From contig CAZXCU010000011.1 of assembly GCA_964639245.1 (NCBI GenBank), positions 62,001 to 126,000 of the forward strand: a stretch of DNA of 64,000 nucleotides, read 5' to 3'. Made by a program: the position numbers and the translations under genes. The notes beneath the pieces are model-generated. The model was given only the letters and a program-made list of their open reading frames with translations, did no database searches and had not been told where the DNA came from. Source of the stretch: SB15 sp964639245. Its GTDB lineage: Bacteria > Chloroflexota > Anaerolineae > Aggregatilineales > J027. Shown here in pieces: positions 16,687 through 26,163 of this stretch. Position 1 is the stretch's first letter, and each line of letters opens with the position of its first letter.

Positions 16687-17818
16687 GGACTTGTTCCTTT
16701 GACGGGGCGGTGCTGACACGGCGTTTGGCCCGACGGCGGTTAAAAATCTGCACGCTCACCACAAAAATAACCACGATTCCATTAAAGGCGGTAATCAACG
16801 AGGCCGGGACTTCGGTCACACGCTGCATATCCCGCGCACCGACCAACAGCGCTCCAAAAAATATTGAGGCGGGAATCGTGCCTGCCGGATGCAGCCCACC
16901 AAACAGCGCTGCCACAATCCCGTTAAAACCAGCGTTTCCCGTAAAATCAACGGCGGTGCCATCCGTTTGCAAGCGATATTGCAACCCCAAGACCTGCACC
17001 ACCCCGGCTAGCCCGGCCATCCCTCCCGCCAGTAGCATCGCGGTTAGCATTTGCCGTTTGACATTGATGCCCGCATACCGTGCCGCATTTTCGTTGTATC
17101 CCACCGCCCGAATCCGATAGCCAAGCGTCGTTTGCCAGAGCAAAATATAGGTGAGCAGCGCCAGAATCAGCGCAAACAAAAAGCCAATATGCAGCCGCAT
17201 TCGCTCATCAAAAAACCAATCAAAAAGCGGAAGTTTACCAATCCGTAAGAGTTCAGCTTTGTCTTCGATGCGTTCCGTTTTAGGAATGCGATTCAGCCCG
17301 CCTTCGGAGGGTTCTTGCATTACGCCATTCAACAAATAGACCATCAGGCGGATGGCAATTTGATTGAGCATGATGGTACTCAAGATTTCGTTGACATCAA
17401 AATAAGTTTTGAGAACACCCGCAATCCCACCCCAAAATGCACCTGCCAGAAATCCTGCTAGCAACGCCAATCCAATCAGGGGAAAACGCGGCAGGCTTTC
17501 AAAACTCAGGGCGACAGCTGTTCCCGCCACCGCGCCTGCGATCATCTGGCCTTCTCCACCGATGTTGATGACTCCTGCCCGAAACGCGATACAAATCCCT
17601 GTACCGACGAAAATCAAAGGAGTGGCTTTGACGAGTGTTTCTGCCAGCGCATTGTTAGTGCCAAATGCGCCTTTATAGAGTGCTTGGTACGCATCGGCGG
17701 GGTTGGCATCCAACAAAACGAGCATGACGGCTGCAACAATCAAAGCAGCGAGGATCGCTAAGAGAGGGAGAAATAAGGAGTAGAGACGGTCAAATGCACG
17801 CTGCGAAACGGATTGCAT
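16676..17818 (-). CDS. BMP-type ABC transporter permease 1 (NupB/YufP-like)
   Basis: First gene of the five-gene transporter operon. The 380-residue protein has about nine membrane segments and the family hallmark FRAGVINIGGEGQMIAGAVAG near residue 80. The C-terminus carries a short basic cytoplasmic tail. Its 3' end overlaps the next permease gene. The ribosome-binding site is weak and rather far from ATG 17818 (AGGGA about 13 bases upstream). A plausible promoter lies at 17871-17899, and the leader between them contains a short GTGCC/GGCAC hairpin. Confidence 0.92.
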   Translation of the reverse strand: MQSVSQRAFDRLYSLFLPLLAILAALIVAAVMLVLLDANPADAYQALYKGAFGTNNALAETLVKATPLIFVGTGICIAFRAGVINIGGEGQMIAGAVAGTAVALSFESLPRFPLIGLALLAGFLAGAFWGGIAGVLKTYFDVNEILSTIMLNQIAIRLMVYLLNGVMQEPSEGGLNRIPKTERIEDKAELLRIGKLPLFDWFFDERMRLHIGFLFALILALLTYILLWQTTLGYRIRAVGYNENAARYAGINVKRQMLTAMLLAGGMAGLAGVVQVLGLQYRLQTDGTAVDFTGNAGFNGIVAALFGGLHPAGTIPASIFFGALLVGARDMQRVTEVPASLITAFNGIVVIFVVSVQIFNRRRAKRRVSTAPSKEQVHAG

Positions 17819-17870
17819 AAAAAGGATTATTCCCTAAACAGCAGAAGTGCCATAATTTTTCATGCGGCAC

Positions 17871-17899
17871 ATATTACCATGCCCCGCGTTTTTGACCAA
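17871..17899 (-). promoter_or_regulatory. Candidate promoter of the BMP transporter operon
   Basis: TTGGTC and TAATAT are separated by 17 bases on the minus strand, about 53 bases ahead of the first permease start. The match is moderate (three and four of six). The divergent transporter-HEAT gene starts at 17996, so this region must serve both directions. Confidence 0.4.
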
Positions 17900-17995
17900 A
17901 TCTGGGATTGGGCAGAACACCTGAAATTCATCCTCTCTTTTTCAGTCAAATGCCACAGGCTGTCGAAAAAATGCGACGCGGGTAAAATAAACAGC

Positions 17996-20900
17996 ATGGA
18001 TGTGAGCCGCCGTATTTTTTATGGAAGTTGGGTTATTTTGTTCATCACCGGAACATCTGTTGTTTGGGGGGTGGCAATTGGCTTAACCTTGTTGATCGAT
18101 CATTTAGGGCTTAAAGCGCTTCCGCTTGCCTTTTTAATCGAAGCGCTTTTGAGTATCGTTTTTATTGTCAATATTCAGAAAGTGCGCGATTGGCTACCGG
18201 ATGGTGCGGTGGTCGCCCTGATTTGTCTGGGGGGGATTGGCCTGTTGGCGCTTGGCTGGCTGTTGGTCAACCGTGCTTCAGATCTCGGATTCGGGTTCTA
18301 TTATGCTGCCCAGCGCATCATGCGTGATTTGCTGCTTTTTTACACTTGGAATTATGTGGCTAGTTTTTATACAACGGGTTCGCGTCATTTGCTGCCCCGT
18401 TTGGCGTTGTGGAGTCAGGTAGGGGTAGTGTTAAGCGGGGTGAGCTTGTTCCTGCTCGCACGTAGTTATAAGGTCGAGGAGTTGGTTTGGCTGTGGGGAG
18501 GGGCGCTGTTTTTGGGAATGGTGGCGATTGGCATTTTCGCTGATGAATTTCAGGGCTTGCCGCGCTACAAGTCTTCGGATGAAGTCGTTACCAGTGTTAC
18601 TGTTGCCCGCTTAAATACAGTGCTTCGTAGTCTGTGGAATTCTGAATTGATGCGAATGCTCATCATCGGCGCATTTTCGATGATGTTTCTCTTGAATTTA
18701 ATGTTTTATCAAATTGTAGATATTTTTCATGACCAATTTTCCGAGCCGGAATCGCTCCTGCAATGGCTGAGTATCCTGAGCAGCTTTTCCAGTCTACTGG
18801 TCTTGCCTGTTCAATACCGTTTGTTACCGCTCATCTTGCAGCGTAATAACGCCTCTAAATATGCGGAAGTCTACCCTGTGGCGGTAGGGACGGCTTTTGT
18901 TGGGGTGATGGTGCTGCCATTTGTGTGGATGGCATCCCTTGCAGAAATTGTGCGAACGAGTTTGCAGGACAGCCTCTATGATACACTGCATAACCAGATG
19001 AAACACACCCTCCCCGCGAGTGTCTTTTCATGGGCGCATACCTTCATTGAAGGCTTGGTGGAACCCGCCGGACGCTTTTTATCTGCCTGCCTGCTTATTT
19101 TATTGGTGACAGGGTTCATCTCCCCTGAAGGGGTGGTTGTGGCAGGTGTTGCAGCGGGGTTGGCTTTTCTGTACAGCCAGCACCGGGCCGGGCAAACTTA
19201 CCAAGCGACCTTGCAAAAAGCGATTGCGGCGGGACAGTACAGCTTCTTGCGGGCCAATTCCCAAGAGCAAATTTATGCCAACCGCGAAGTCGAGCAAAAT
19301 CTACTGCATCGGCTTCGGGAAATCGCAAGTCATGACCGCGAGATTTTGCTGATTACCGAAGCGCTGTCCGAAACAGGGTCAGAAGCCGGGTTTGAAGCCC
19401 TTCTCCAACGCTGGGCAGGTTGCCCCCCCGCCATTCAAGCCGAACTGCTGCGTCTGCTAATTGAGGGCTGGCCGCGCAATTGTACCGGGCAAGCAATTCA
19501 AGTTTTGGTGGCAGAAGCCTTACACAGCGACCACGCCGAACTACGCTTGGTTGCCCTCAAAGCGATGGTCACAGCCCCCATTTTGTTTGATGCCTACAGC
19601 GTTGCCCAATATTTGATTCATCCCGATCCATCAGTTAGCACGCTGGCCGCACAACTGCTCCTCCAGCATCCTAAACCGCCGCTTGCGAAAGCTGCTCATG
19701 CCCAACTCAATTGGCTTTCCAGAGCCGACTCACCCAGTACACGGGCCTTGGCCGTAAACTCAATGGTACAGGGTGGATTAAATCGGTTTGGACAGCGCGT
19801 CATTCTGCTTGAGGTTGACCGCTTTCAACAGGACTCCTCAGCGCGGGTACGCATGGCAGTGGTGGCGGGTGTTGAAGGCAAAGATTTGCTCAACAGTGTG
19901 CTAGATGTCAGTCCATCGGTGCGTCATCTCGCGCTGGTGAAAATGGCAAAAAATAAACGGCGCAATACCACCCTCCTGCTTCAAGCAATTCAGGACTATC
20001 AGCCCGAAGAGCCGATGCAAATTCATCAGACAGTGCGCTATTGGCATTTGCTGACTGCGTTAGCCACCCTCAATTCACGGCTTGGCGCACAGAAAGTTTT
20101 GCCGCACATTGAACGTGGTTTGGCGCATATTGATTATCTAACCTCGCTACGTCTCTCAATTAAAGAATTGGTGTACCCGTCTATCACAGCGCTTACAGCC
20201 CAATTAAATAATGAACGGACGCAGATGATCCAAGCCTTTCTGGAATGTCTAACAGCGGTTTTTGGCAAAGCCGCCTTTGCCCCTTTGGTGCGTACCCTCC
20301 AGATGCAGCCGGACACCCCCGAAAGTGAGGCAGCGCTGACTTTGCTTGGCGATATGACCTCCCCTTCAACCGCAGAAAAATTACAAAAACTTCTGACCCG
20401 TCCCAAAGACGCAGATATTTACATTACCAACGATCTTGCCCGTCGGATTAAAACTCCAAGTGAAGGCATTGCCGATTTGCTGGTGCAGAAGGACGAATGG
20501 CTGCCGATGGTGGCCCTGTACGCCCTAAGCGGTTTGCCCAGTGTGCTGTTTTACGCGCTTGCCCCGCCAGAAAAAATTGAACAGGTCTTGGAAAGAATCC
20601 GCCAGAGTAAAACGGAGGCTATCCGTGAAAGCGCCCGCTTGATTCGGCAAGCCATGAAAGATGATTTTGCCAGCACGTTCAGAGACACCACGCTTTCCCG
20701 TGTTGCCCCAAGCCGAAAGGATAGCCAGACCATGCTCTCGACCATTGAACGCATGTTGTTTTTACGAAACGTCTCCTTTTTTGAAAATTTGCGCCTTGAC
20801 CAATTGCGGACTCTTGCCCGCATTTGTAGCGAATTGGCGGTCAATCAAGGGGAATATCTCATCCACAAAGGCGAAGCGGGTGACAGCTTGTTCATTGTGG

Positions 20901-21241
20901 TGGAGGGAAAAATTAAAATTGTTGACCCCAGCGGAGATAATGTGCTGGCTGTGTTATCATCAGGAGAGGTATTAGGCGAAATTAGCCTGTTCGATGGCGG
21001 AGTTCGTTCTGCCGATGCGATTGCCGAAACTGCCACGCTGTTGTTGCTGGTCAACCGTGACGCGCTGGATGATGCGCTCGCCGATGATCCCGGCATTGCG
21101 TTGGATATGCTCCGCGTGATGGCGCTGCGAATCCGCGAAAGCAACAAAACGTTGTCCCGCATGTCGCAAAAAATGAATGTCAGCGAAATTCGCAAAGAGC
21201 TTCAAGAAATTCGTAAAGAGATGCAGCAAAACGAGATTTAA
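17996..21241 (+). CDS. Membrane transporter-like protein fused to HEAT repeats and a cyclic-nucleotide-binding domain
   Basis: A 1081-residue fusion. About residues 1-430 contain roughly a dozen hydrophobic segments, like an MFS or nucleotide (ATP/ADP translocase-like) transporter. Residues about 460-910 are alpha-helical with repeated HEAT-like units. Residues about 915-1050 form a cyclic-nucleotide-binding domain (FFENLRLDQLRTLA, GEAGDSLFIVVEGKIKI, LGEISLFDGGVRSADA), and a charged coiled coil (IRKELQEIRKEMQQ) ends the protein. ATG 17996 (MDVSRRIFYG) is preferred because the membrane domain begins there; the frame is open further upstream. Transported substrate and bound nucleotide are unknown. 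Four genes follow with gaps of 2 bases or overlaps for the first three, so this looks like the lead gene of a signalling operon. Confidence 0.75.
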   Translation: MDVSRRIFYGSWVILFITGTSVVWGVAIGLTLLIDHLGLKALPLAFLIEALLSIVFIVNIQKVRDWLPDGAVVALICLGGIGLLALGWLLVNRASDLGFGFYYAAQRIMRDLLLFYTWNYVASFYTTGSRHLLPRLALWSQVGVVLSGVSLFLLARSYKVEELVWLWGGALFLGMVAIGIFADEFQGLPRYKSSDEVVTSVTVARLNTVLRSLWNSELMRMLIIGAFSMMFLLNLMFYQIVDIFHDQFSEPESLLQWLSILSSFSSLLVLPVQYRLLPLILQRNNASKYAEVYPVAVGTAFVGVMVLPFVWMASLAEIVRTSLQDSLYDTLHNQMKHTLPASVFSWAHTFIEGLVEPAGRFLSACLLILLVTGFISPEGVVVAGVAAGLAFLYSQHRAGQTYQATLQKAIAAGQYSFLRANSQEQIYANREVEQNLLHRLREIASHDREILLITEALSETGSEAGFEALLQRWAGCPPAIQAELLRLLIEGWPRNCTGQAIQVLVAEALHSDHAELRLVALKAMVTAPILFDAYSVAQYLIHPDPSVSTLAAQLLLQHPKPPLAKAAHAQLNWLSRADSPSTRALAVNSMVQGGLNRFGQRVILLEVDRFQQDSSARVRMAVVAGVEGKDLLNSVLDVSPSVRHLALVKMAKNKRRNTTLLLQAIQDYQPEEPMQIHQTVRYWHLLTALATLNSRLGAQKVLPHIERGLAHIDYLTSLRLSIKELVYPSITALTAQLNNERTQMIQAFLECLTAVFGKAAFAPLVRTLQMQPDTPESEAALTLLGDMTSPSTAEKLQKLLTRPKDADIYITNDLARRIKTPSEGIADLLVQKDEWLPMVALYALSGLPSVLFYALAPPEKIEQVLERIRQSKTEAIRESARLIRQAMKDDFASTFRDTTLSRVAPSRKDSQTMLSTIERMLFLRNVSFFENLRLDQLRTLARICSELAVNQGEYLIHKGEAGDSLFIVVEGKIKIVDPSGDNVLAVLSSGEVLGEISLFDGGVRSADAIAETATLLLLVNRDALDDALADDPGIALDMLRVMALRIRESNKTLSRMSQKMNVSEIRKELQEIRKEMQQNEI

Positions 21242-21243
21242 CG

Positions 21244-21807
21244 ATGTCAGAAGCATTTAAAAAACGACCTGACTCGTCACGGCAAACCGTGAAACAAGCC
21301 ATCATCGCCCTCTGTCGATGCCAGCTTCCGTTGGCATTTTCAGCGTTTGTCGCCCTCTACCAGTCTCCGAATTGGCAAATCCGTGATATTGCGATTGCAG
21401 GCTTTGGCGATATGCTGGATGTCAAATTTTATGAGGGGAAAAAATCCGCATCGGTCATCATGGCCGCCAATTGGCAACCGCCGGAACATTTGCCCAAGAC
21501 CCCACCGCCGATACCCATTTATCGGTTGCTGTTGATGGCAGAGGGCTTCATGCAGGACAGCCGCTTTCAACCACAAAATATCACCGAAGCCAAATTTCGC
21601 CAAGCGATGCGCCAGAGCCTCAACATGCTAGAAAGTGCTTTGCTGCATGATCCATATTATCTGGTGCGGTTTAGTGCTTTTGCTGTCCTTACCCATGTGA
21701 TGGACTCAGACAAACAGCATCTCATTTTATCGACGTTGCAAAAAGCGCGGCGACAGGAAAGTAACAAACTCCTGAGCGATGCCCTTGAAAGTTATATGGG
21801 AAAGTAG
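21244..21807 (+). CDS. Small helical (HEAT-like) protein, function unknown
   Basis: A 187-residue soluble protein with no recognised domain motif. It is predominantly helical and its ends resemble HEAT/armadillo units (ALCRCQLPLAFSAFVALYQSPNWQIRDIAIAGFGD; LLHDPYYLVRFSAFAVLTH), echoing the HEAT region of the preceding gene. It starts 2 bases after that gene and its stop abuts the start of the kinase-like gene at 21808, so translation is probably coupled. A scaffolding role between the transporter fusion and the kinase-like protein is a guess. Confidence 0.6.
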   Translation: MSEAFKKRPDSSRQTVKQAIIALCRCQLPLAFSAFVALYQSPNWQIRDIAIAGFGDMLDVKFYEGKKSASVIMAANWQPPEHLPKTPPPIPIYRLLLMAEGFMQDSRFQPQNITEAKFRQAMRQSLNMLESALLHDPYYLVRFSAFAVLTHVMDSDKQHLILSTLQKARRQESNKLLSDALESYMGK

Positions 21808-24800
21808 ATGGTCAATCAGCCGCTTTTTGACAACCGCTATCGCTACGACCATATTTATCCACGCGGGCGTTCCGGTGAAACCCTCCGCGCCGTGGATACC
21901 TACAACCATGACCGTCCGGTGGTCATCAAACGACCTGCCCCACAGGATGCACCCCCGCTTCGAGCCGCCCAAGAAGCCAGCATTTTAACTGAAAAACGGG
22001 CGCTCGAACGGTTAAGCGGGCATCCTGTCATTACCGAACTGCGTGCCAGCAGCACCTTTCGAGTCGGTGGTACAACCCATCATTATATTGTGATGGACAG
22101 AGCCGACGGAGAAATTGTTGAACATCTCATTTTAGAAAACAAAAAACTGCCCGAACTAGAACTACTGGTCATCATGGACAACCTGCTCAATTTACTGGCA
22201 GAAGCCCATGCCCAACATGTTATTTACAACGATGTTGACGCAAAACACCTCTTCTGGAATCGGGAAAGCTACCGCCTCAAAGTGATTGATTGGGGCAATG
22301 CGATTTTGAAAGACGAACCGAATGCGCCCGCCAGCATCGCTCCCACCACCGATATTTTTCAAGTTGGGGAACTACTCTATTTTTTGTATCAGGGCGGGGC
22401 GCGGCTGAATCATGAAACATCGGCAGAGGGGGAATATCGGGTCATTTTTAACGGCGATGTTCCCGAAATGATTCAGGAAATTATCACACGGGCAACCCAC
22501 CCGAATATCAAAACCCGTCGCTATGCCTCCATTCGAGCATTGCGTGAAGCACTCAACAAATACCGTCAGCCAATGGAGCAGGCTCGTAACCAATCGGTCA
22601 AAGAAATTCAGGCGGAACTTGTTCCGGACGCACCCCAAAAGTTGCTAGAACGGTTAGAGGCCGAACTAAGTGAGGTTTTGGCGCTTGACCCCGGCTATCC
22701 CCCCGCCCGTCAATTACAGCAGGAGGTTCGCCTGCGCTTGCGTCATCTGGCTGTCCAAGCCGATTTTGAAGCAGCACGGATTTATATTGATACAGGCAAT
22801 TGGCCTCGCGCTCTGCGGTTGATTGAGGAACTGATTCCCGATGCTGACCCCTACATGCGCCAAGCCCTGCAATTTTTAGCGGCAGCCGTGCAGCATTTTC
22901 AGGCACAGCAGTTTGATACCCCGCCGGATGATTTTGCTTCGTTGATGAATCAGATTCTGGAAGGTCATCCCCAAGCTGCTGCCGCCCAGTTGATGACTGT
23001 GCCAGATAAAACGAATCTGCTGCTGGCGGAACGTTTAGCCGCCCTATTGCCAGATGTGCTGCTGCTGCGTCCGCATTTTATCCGCTTAGAAAATGAACTC
23101 AAAGCGTTGAATCCCAACTTGGCGGATGAACTCTCGTTAATGCCCCGCCAATTGGACGCAAAAATCGAAAGCGGGTTTGTGCCGCTGATTGAACGCTACA
23201 GCAAAATTGCCATTCACCTTTCCGATATTCTTTCCCAGCTAGAGGAGGAAACTGAAAACCACCAACTGGATGCAGAAATCCTACTCCGTCCATTGGAGCG
23301 TGCCGAAGATGCTGCCCGCGCTATTCTGAGTCATCTGCGGCGCTTGTCCGAAACCGCCTTGAGCCAACCGAACACTGCACGGGTCGCATGGCAACAAGCC
23401 CAGAGTATTGACCCCACCAGTCAAGCAATTGAGGCCGTCCCAACTTATATCGCACAGGTGGAAAAAACCCTCACCGAATTGGCTCAGTTTCAACCCTCCC
23501 AAGATTACAAAGCGCTGGAAATCTGGTTGGAACAGGCACAGGGCATTTTGTACCCTTACACTCAAGATATAACCGACCCGCAGTTTCAAAAAATCGCGCA
23601 AACCTTCGCGGATACCTTGCATCAATGGCGCATGGTAGAAGATATGCTGACCTTAGGACGCAAACGGCCTGTCGTGCGGTTGTTGCAAAACATGGCGCAG
23701 GCCATTCGTCCGATGAGTGCTTCACTTGCCAATTGGTTTGAACAAAGCGCTCGTCTCATTAAAGATGCCGATATTGTCGAAAAATTCAGCCCGAACCCCA
23801 ACTTAGGCGATATTTTGCTCGAAGGCTACCGCGCATGGGATGGCGGACAAAGTGGCAAAGCGGCTGATTCCGCCCGTCGTGCGGCTCAGATTGCCGTGAC
23901 AGAAGGCGAACTATTTGCTGTTGAGCGTCTACAAAAATTGGCGGAAATTACCAATCGCTGGCTGAATGAGGGCGGGGTCAACCAACTTGAGCTGACCCAA
24001 GCTGCTGAAATCGCGGTGCTGGCGTTGTTTTTGCCAGATGAAAAAGCCGAATATGATCGCTTTAACCAGCAGATGCCCAGTGAAGAAACTTACCTCAAGG
24101 CAATGCGCTTGGGGATTGTGGCGCATATGCGCGAGAGCAGCACCGCCGCCTTTCGCGCTCTGTTTTTGTATTATGCGCTGAGTGGGATGCTGGCGATTCA
24201 GGAAGACAAACTGGACGAAGCCGATTTCTGGCGCGAAACCATGCAAAACACGGATGATCGTTACAAAACCCATCCAATGTTCACTACCTTTGATACCGCG
24301 CTGACCCGTCGAAAATTGGTGCTGCGGGCAGAAAGCACGCTTAACGCGATTCGTTCCTTTGACGATTTGCCAGAGGCCAAACGTGCGGTTAATGCGCCTC
24401 TAGCGGAAGACTGGCTCAAAGACGCACAGCAGGGACTCAATGCGTTAGAGGCCATGCGGGGACATTGGGCAGATGGGGATTTTCGCGCCGCCCGGGAAGA
24501 TTTAAACACGGCCATTGAAAATATTCAGTCGGCGGAAAAAAGCGGCGGGATGAAATTAACGCCCTTACTCAATTTCATTAGCCCTTACCGGGAACGCGCT
24601 GGTGAACTCATCGCCCAAAAACAAATTGTTGAACAGGCCGCCATGGAAGGCAGTCTCGAAAGCAATCCGGCTGTCCCCAAAGCCCTAGAAAATCTTGTCC
24701 GTCTCTCAGAAGCGACCATGGGGGCAGAATATGCCCGTCAGGTGAAGTTGTGGCGCGATATGTACAGCAAAATGGTGCGTACCCACCACAATTACCGTCT

Positions 24801-26163
24801 GAGCAAACGTGAAAAAATCGCCGAATTTGAGATGAATTTTTCTGCCCTGTTCATCGAAAAACATCCCGCCTATCGGTTGTTCCAGCGCTGGTATGAAGCC
24901 GCCCGCGCTATCCCCGATGATGAGGTCGAAGATCTTCAAATAGATGTCGATTTCGCCCCTCTCACACCAGATACCCCTGTTTATATGGAATCGGAATCAA
25001 TTCCTGAAGCAATGGATGAACCCGTTCAGGAAAAAATAACCGAAATCATGCCCGAATTGGTGGGCGAAGACGATGAACTGCCTGACCCTTACGCGGGTTA
25101 TGGGGAACGCGCCGGACGTGGCAGACGGTGGAATAAAATTATTCTCGGAGCGCTGGTGATTTTGCTCTTGATTGGGGTGGGGGCGGTTTTTCGGCTCGTT
25201 ACGCGGGACGACCAACCTGTCACACGTTTAGAAGCAACAGCAACGCGAGTCATTTCGGCGCTCAGCGCAGAAAACGCCACTGGAACCGCCCTTGCAGTAT
25301 TAAATTCCCCTACACCCCGTTCCACTGACAGACCCACTTTGCGTCCCACGATGGCCTTGCCGATCCAGACTCAGGTTTTGCCAACCGAAACCAATCAGCC
25401 AACGGCGATTCCAACCGATGAACCGACGGCGATTCCAACGGAAGTGCCTTCGCTCACGCCAACCACTGCTATTACTATCGTGACCAACACGCCACCGCAG
25501 CCAAGCAGTACCCCGCAACCCCTCCCTACAACGCTCATCCTGCCTACTGAAGTGGTTGCGGTTGCCATCGAGGAAGGCACAATCAATGCGCTGGAAGTGC
25601 TGCATCTCATTTCGCCGGATGAGTACGCATGGAACACGGCGTTTTTCAGCGAAGGGGCAGGTGGAATCTGGCAGTTAGGCGCAACTGTGGAACAGGCTGG
25701 CACTGCCCCGATTGCGGTCATTTTGCCGCCGGACTTTTTGGATAATTTTGACCCCAATGCCGCGCTGGAAATTCGCCGTGTCGAAGTAACAATGGAACTG
25801 ACTGTTTACGACCCCACCCGTGTGGAAGATGGGCGAGTGTATTTTGGGCTTGGCATCCAGAATCCGCAACGCCAGCGCTACGGTGCAGAAGTACAGGTAC
25901 GACAGGCAGGGTTGGTTAGTCTGGGAATCAATGAAAATGGCACATTTGTAGGTCGTTCACAGATTCCCTTACAGCCAGTTAAAGTGACGATGGCCTTTCA
26001 ACGCGAAAATGATGGCTCGGTCTCCTTTTACATCAACGGACAGCGCTTAGGTGTATCCCCCAATCTATATCCGCTTGATGAACCCATGAGTATTGTCCTG
26101 TATAATGCGGGCGGTGGTATGTTCGTTTCGGTTTCGGCCTTTCAATTGGAGTTCGCCCCGTGA
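21808..26163 (+). CDS. Protein-kinase-like domain, long helical region, membrane anchor and extracellular C-terminal domain
   Basis: A 1451-residue protein. Residues 1-270 resemble a Ser/Thr kinase: VVIK with Lys41, catalytic-loop Asp142 in YNDVDAKHLFW, and Asp161 in the VIDWG segment. The glycine loop is poor, HRD is YND, and the Asn that binds metal is replaced by His147, so it is degenerate or an atypical kinase. A long, mostly helical TPR-like region follows to about 1100, then a single membrane helix near 1110-1130, a Thr/Pro-rich linker (about 1170-1250) and a beta-rich outer domain of about 200 residues, possibly concanavalin-like. It abuts the previous gene and overlaps the next by four bases (GTGA). 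Orientation suggests an outside sensor coupled to a cytoplasmic kinase-like module. Confidence 0.7.
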   Translation: MVNQPLFDNRYRYDHIYPRGRSGETLRAVDTYNHDRPVVIKRPAPQDAPPLRAAQEASILTEKRALERLSGHPVITELRASSTFRVGGTTHHYIVMDRADGEIVEHLILENKKLPELELLVIMDNLLNLLAEAHAQHVIYNDVDAKHLFWNRESYRLKVIDWGNAILKDEPNAPASIAPTTDIFQVGELLYFLYQGGARLNHETSAEGEYRVIFNGDVPEMIQEIITRATHPNIKTRRYASIRALREALNKYRQPMEQARNQSVKEIQAELVPDAPQKLLERLEAELSEVLALDPGYPPARQLQQEVRLRLRHLAVQADFEAARIYIDTGNWPRALRLIEELIPDADPYMRQALQFLAAAVQHFQAQQFDTPPDDFASLMNQILEGHPQAAAAQLMTVPDKTNLLLAERLAALLPDVLLLRPHFIRLENELKALNPNLADELSLMPRQLDAKIESGFVPLIERYSKIAIHLSDILSQLEEETENHQLDAEILLRPLERAEDAARAILSHLRRLSETALSQPNTARVAWQQAQSIDPTSQAIEAVPTYIAQVEKTLTELAQFQPSQDYKALEIWLEQAQGILYPYTQDITDPQFQKIAQTFADTLHQWRMVEDMLTLGRKRPVVRLLQNMAQAIRPMSASLANWFEQSARLIKDADIVEKFSPNPNLGDILLEGYRAWDGGQSGKAADSARRAAQIAVTEGELFAVERLQKLAEITNRWLNEGGVNQLELTQAAEIAVLALFLPDEKAEYDRFNQQMPSEETYLKAMRLGIVAHMRESSTAAFRALFLYYALSGMLAIQEDKLDEADFWRETMQNTDDRYKTHPMFTTFDTALTRRKLVLRAESTLNAIRSFDDLPEAKRAVNAPLAEDWLKDAQQGLNALEAMRGHWADGDFRAAREDLNTAIENIQSAEKSGGMKLTPLLNFISPYRERAGELIAQKQIVEQAAMEGSLESNPAVPKALENLVRLSEATMGAEYARQVKLWRDMYSKMVRTHHNYRLSKREKIAEFEMNFSALFIEKHPAYRLFQRWYEAARAIPDDEVEDLQIDVDFAPLTPDTPVYMESESIPEAMDEPVQEKITEIMPELVGEDDELPDPYAGYGERAGRGRRWNKIILGALVILLLIGVGAVFRLVTRDDQPVTRLEATATRVISALSAENATGTALAVLNSPTPRSTDRPTLRPTMALPIQTQVLPTETNQPTAIPTDEPTAIPTEVPSLTPTTAITIVTNTPPQPSSTPQPLPTTLILPTEVVAVAIEEGTINALEVLHLISPDEYAWNTAFFSEGAGGIWQLGATVEQAGTAPIAVILPPDFLDNFDPNAALEIRRVEVTMELTVYDPTRVEDGRVYFGLGIQNPQRQRYGAEVQVRQAGLVSLGINENGTFVGRSQIPLQPVKVTMAFQRENDGSVSFYINGQRLGVSPNLYPLDEPMSIVLYNAGGGMFVSVSAFQLEFAP

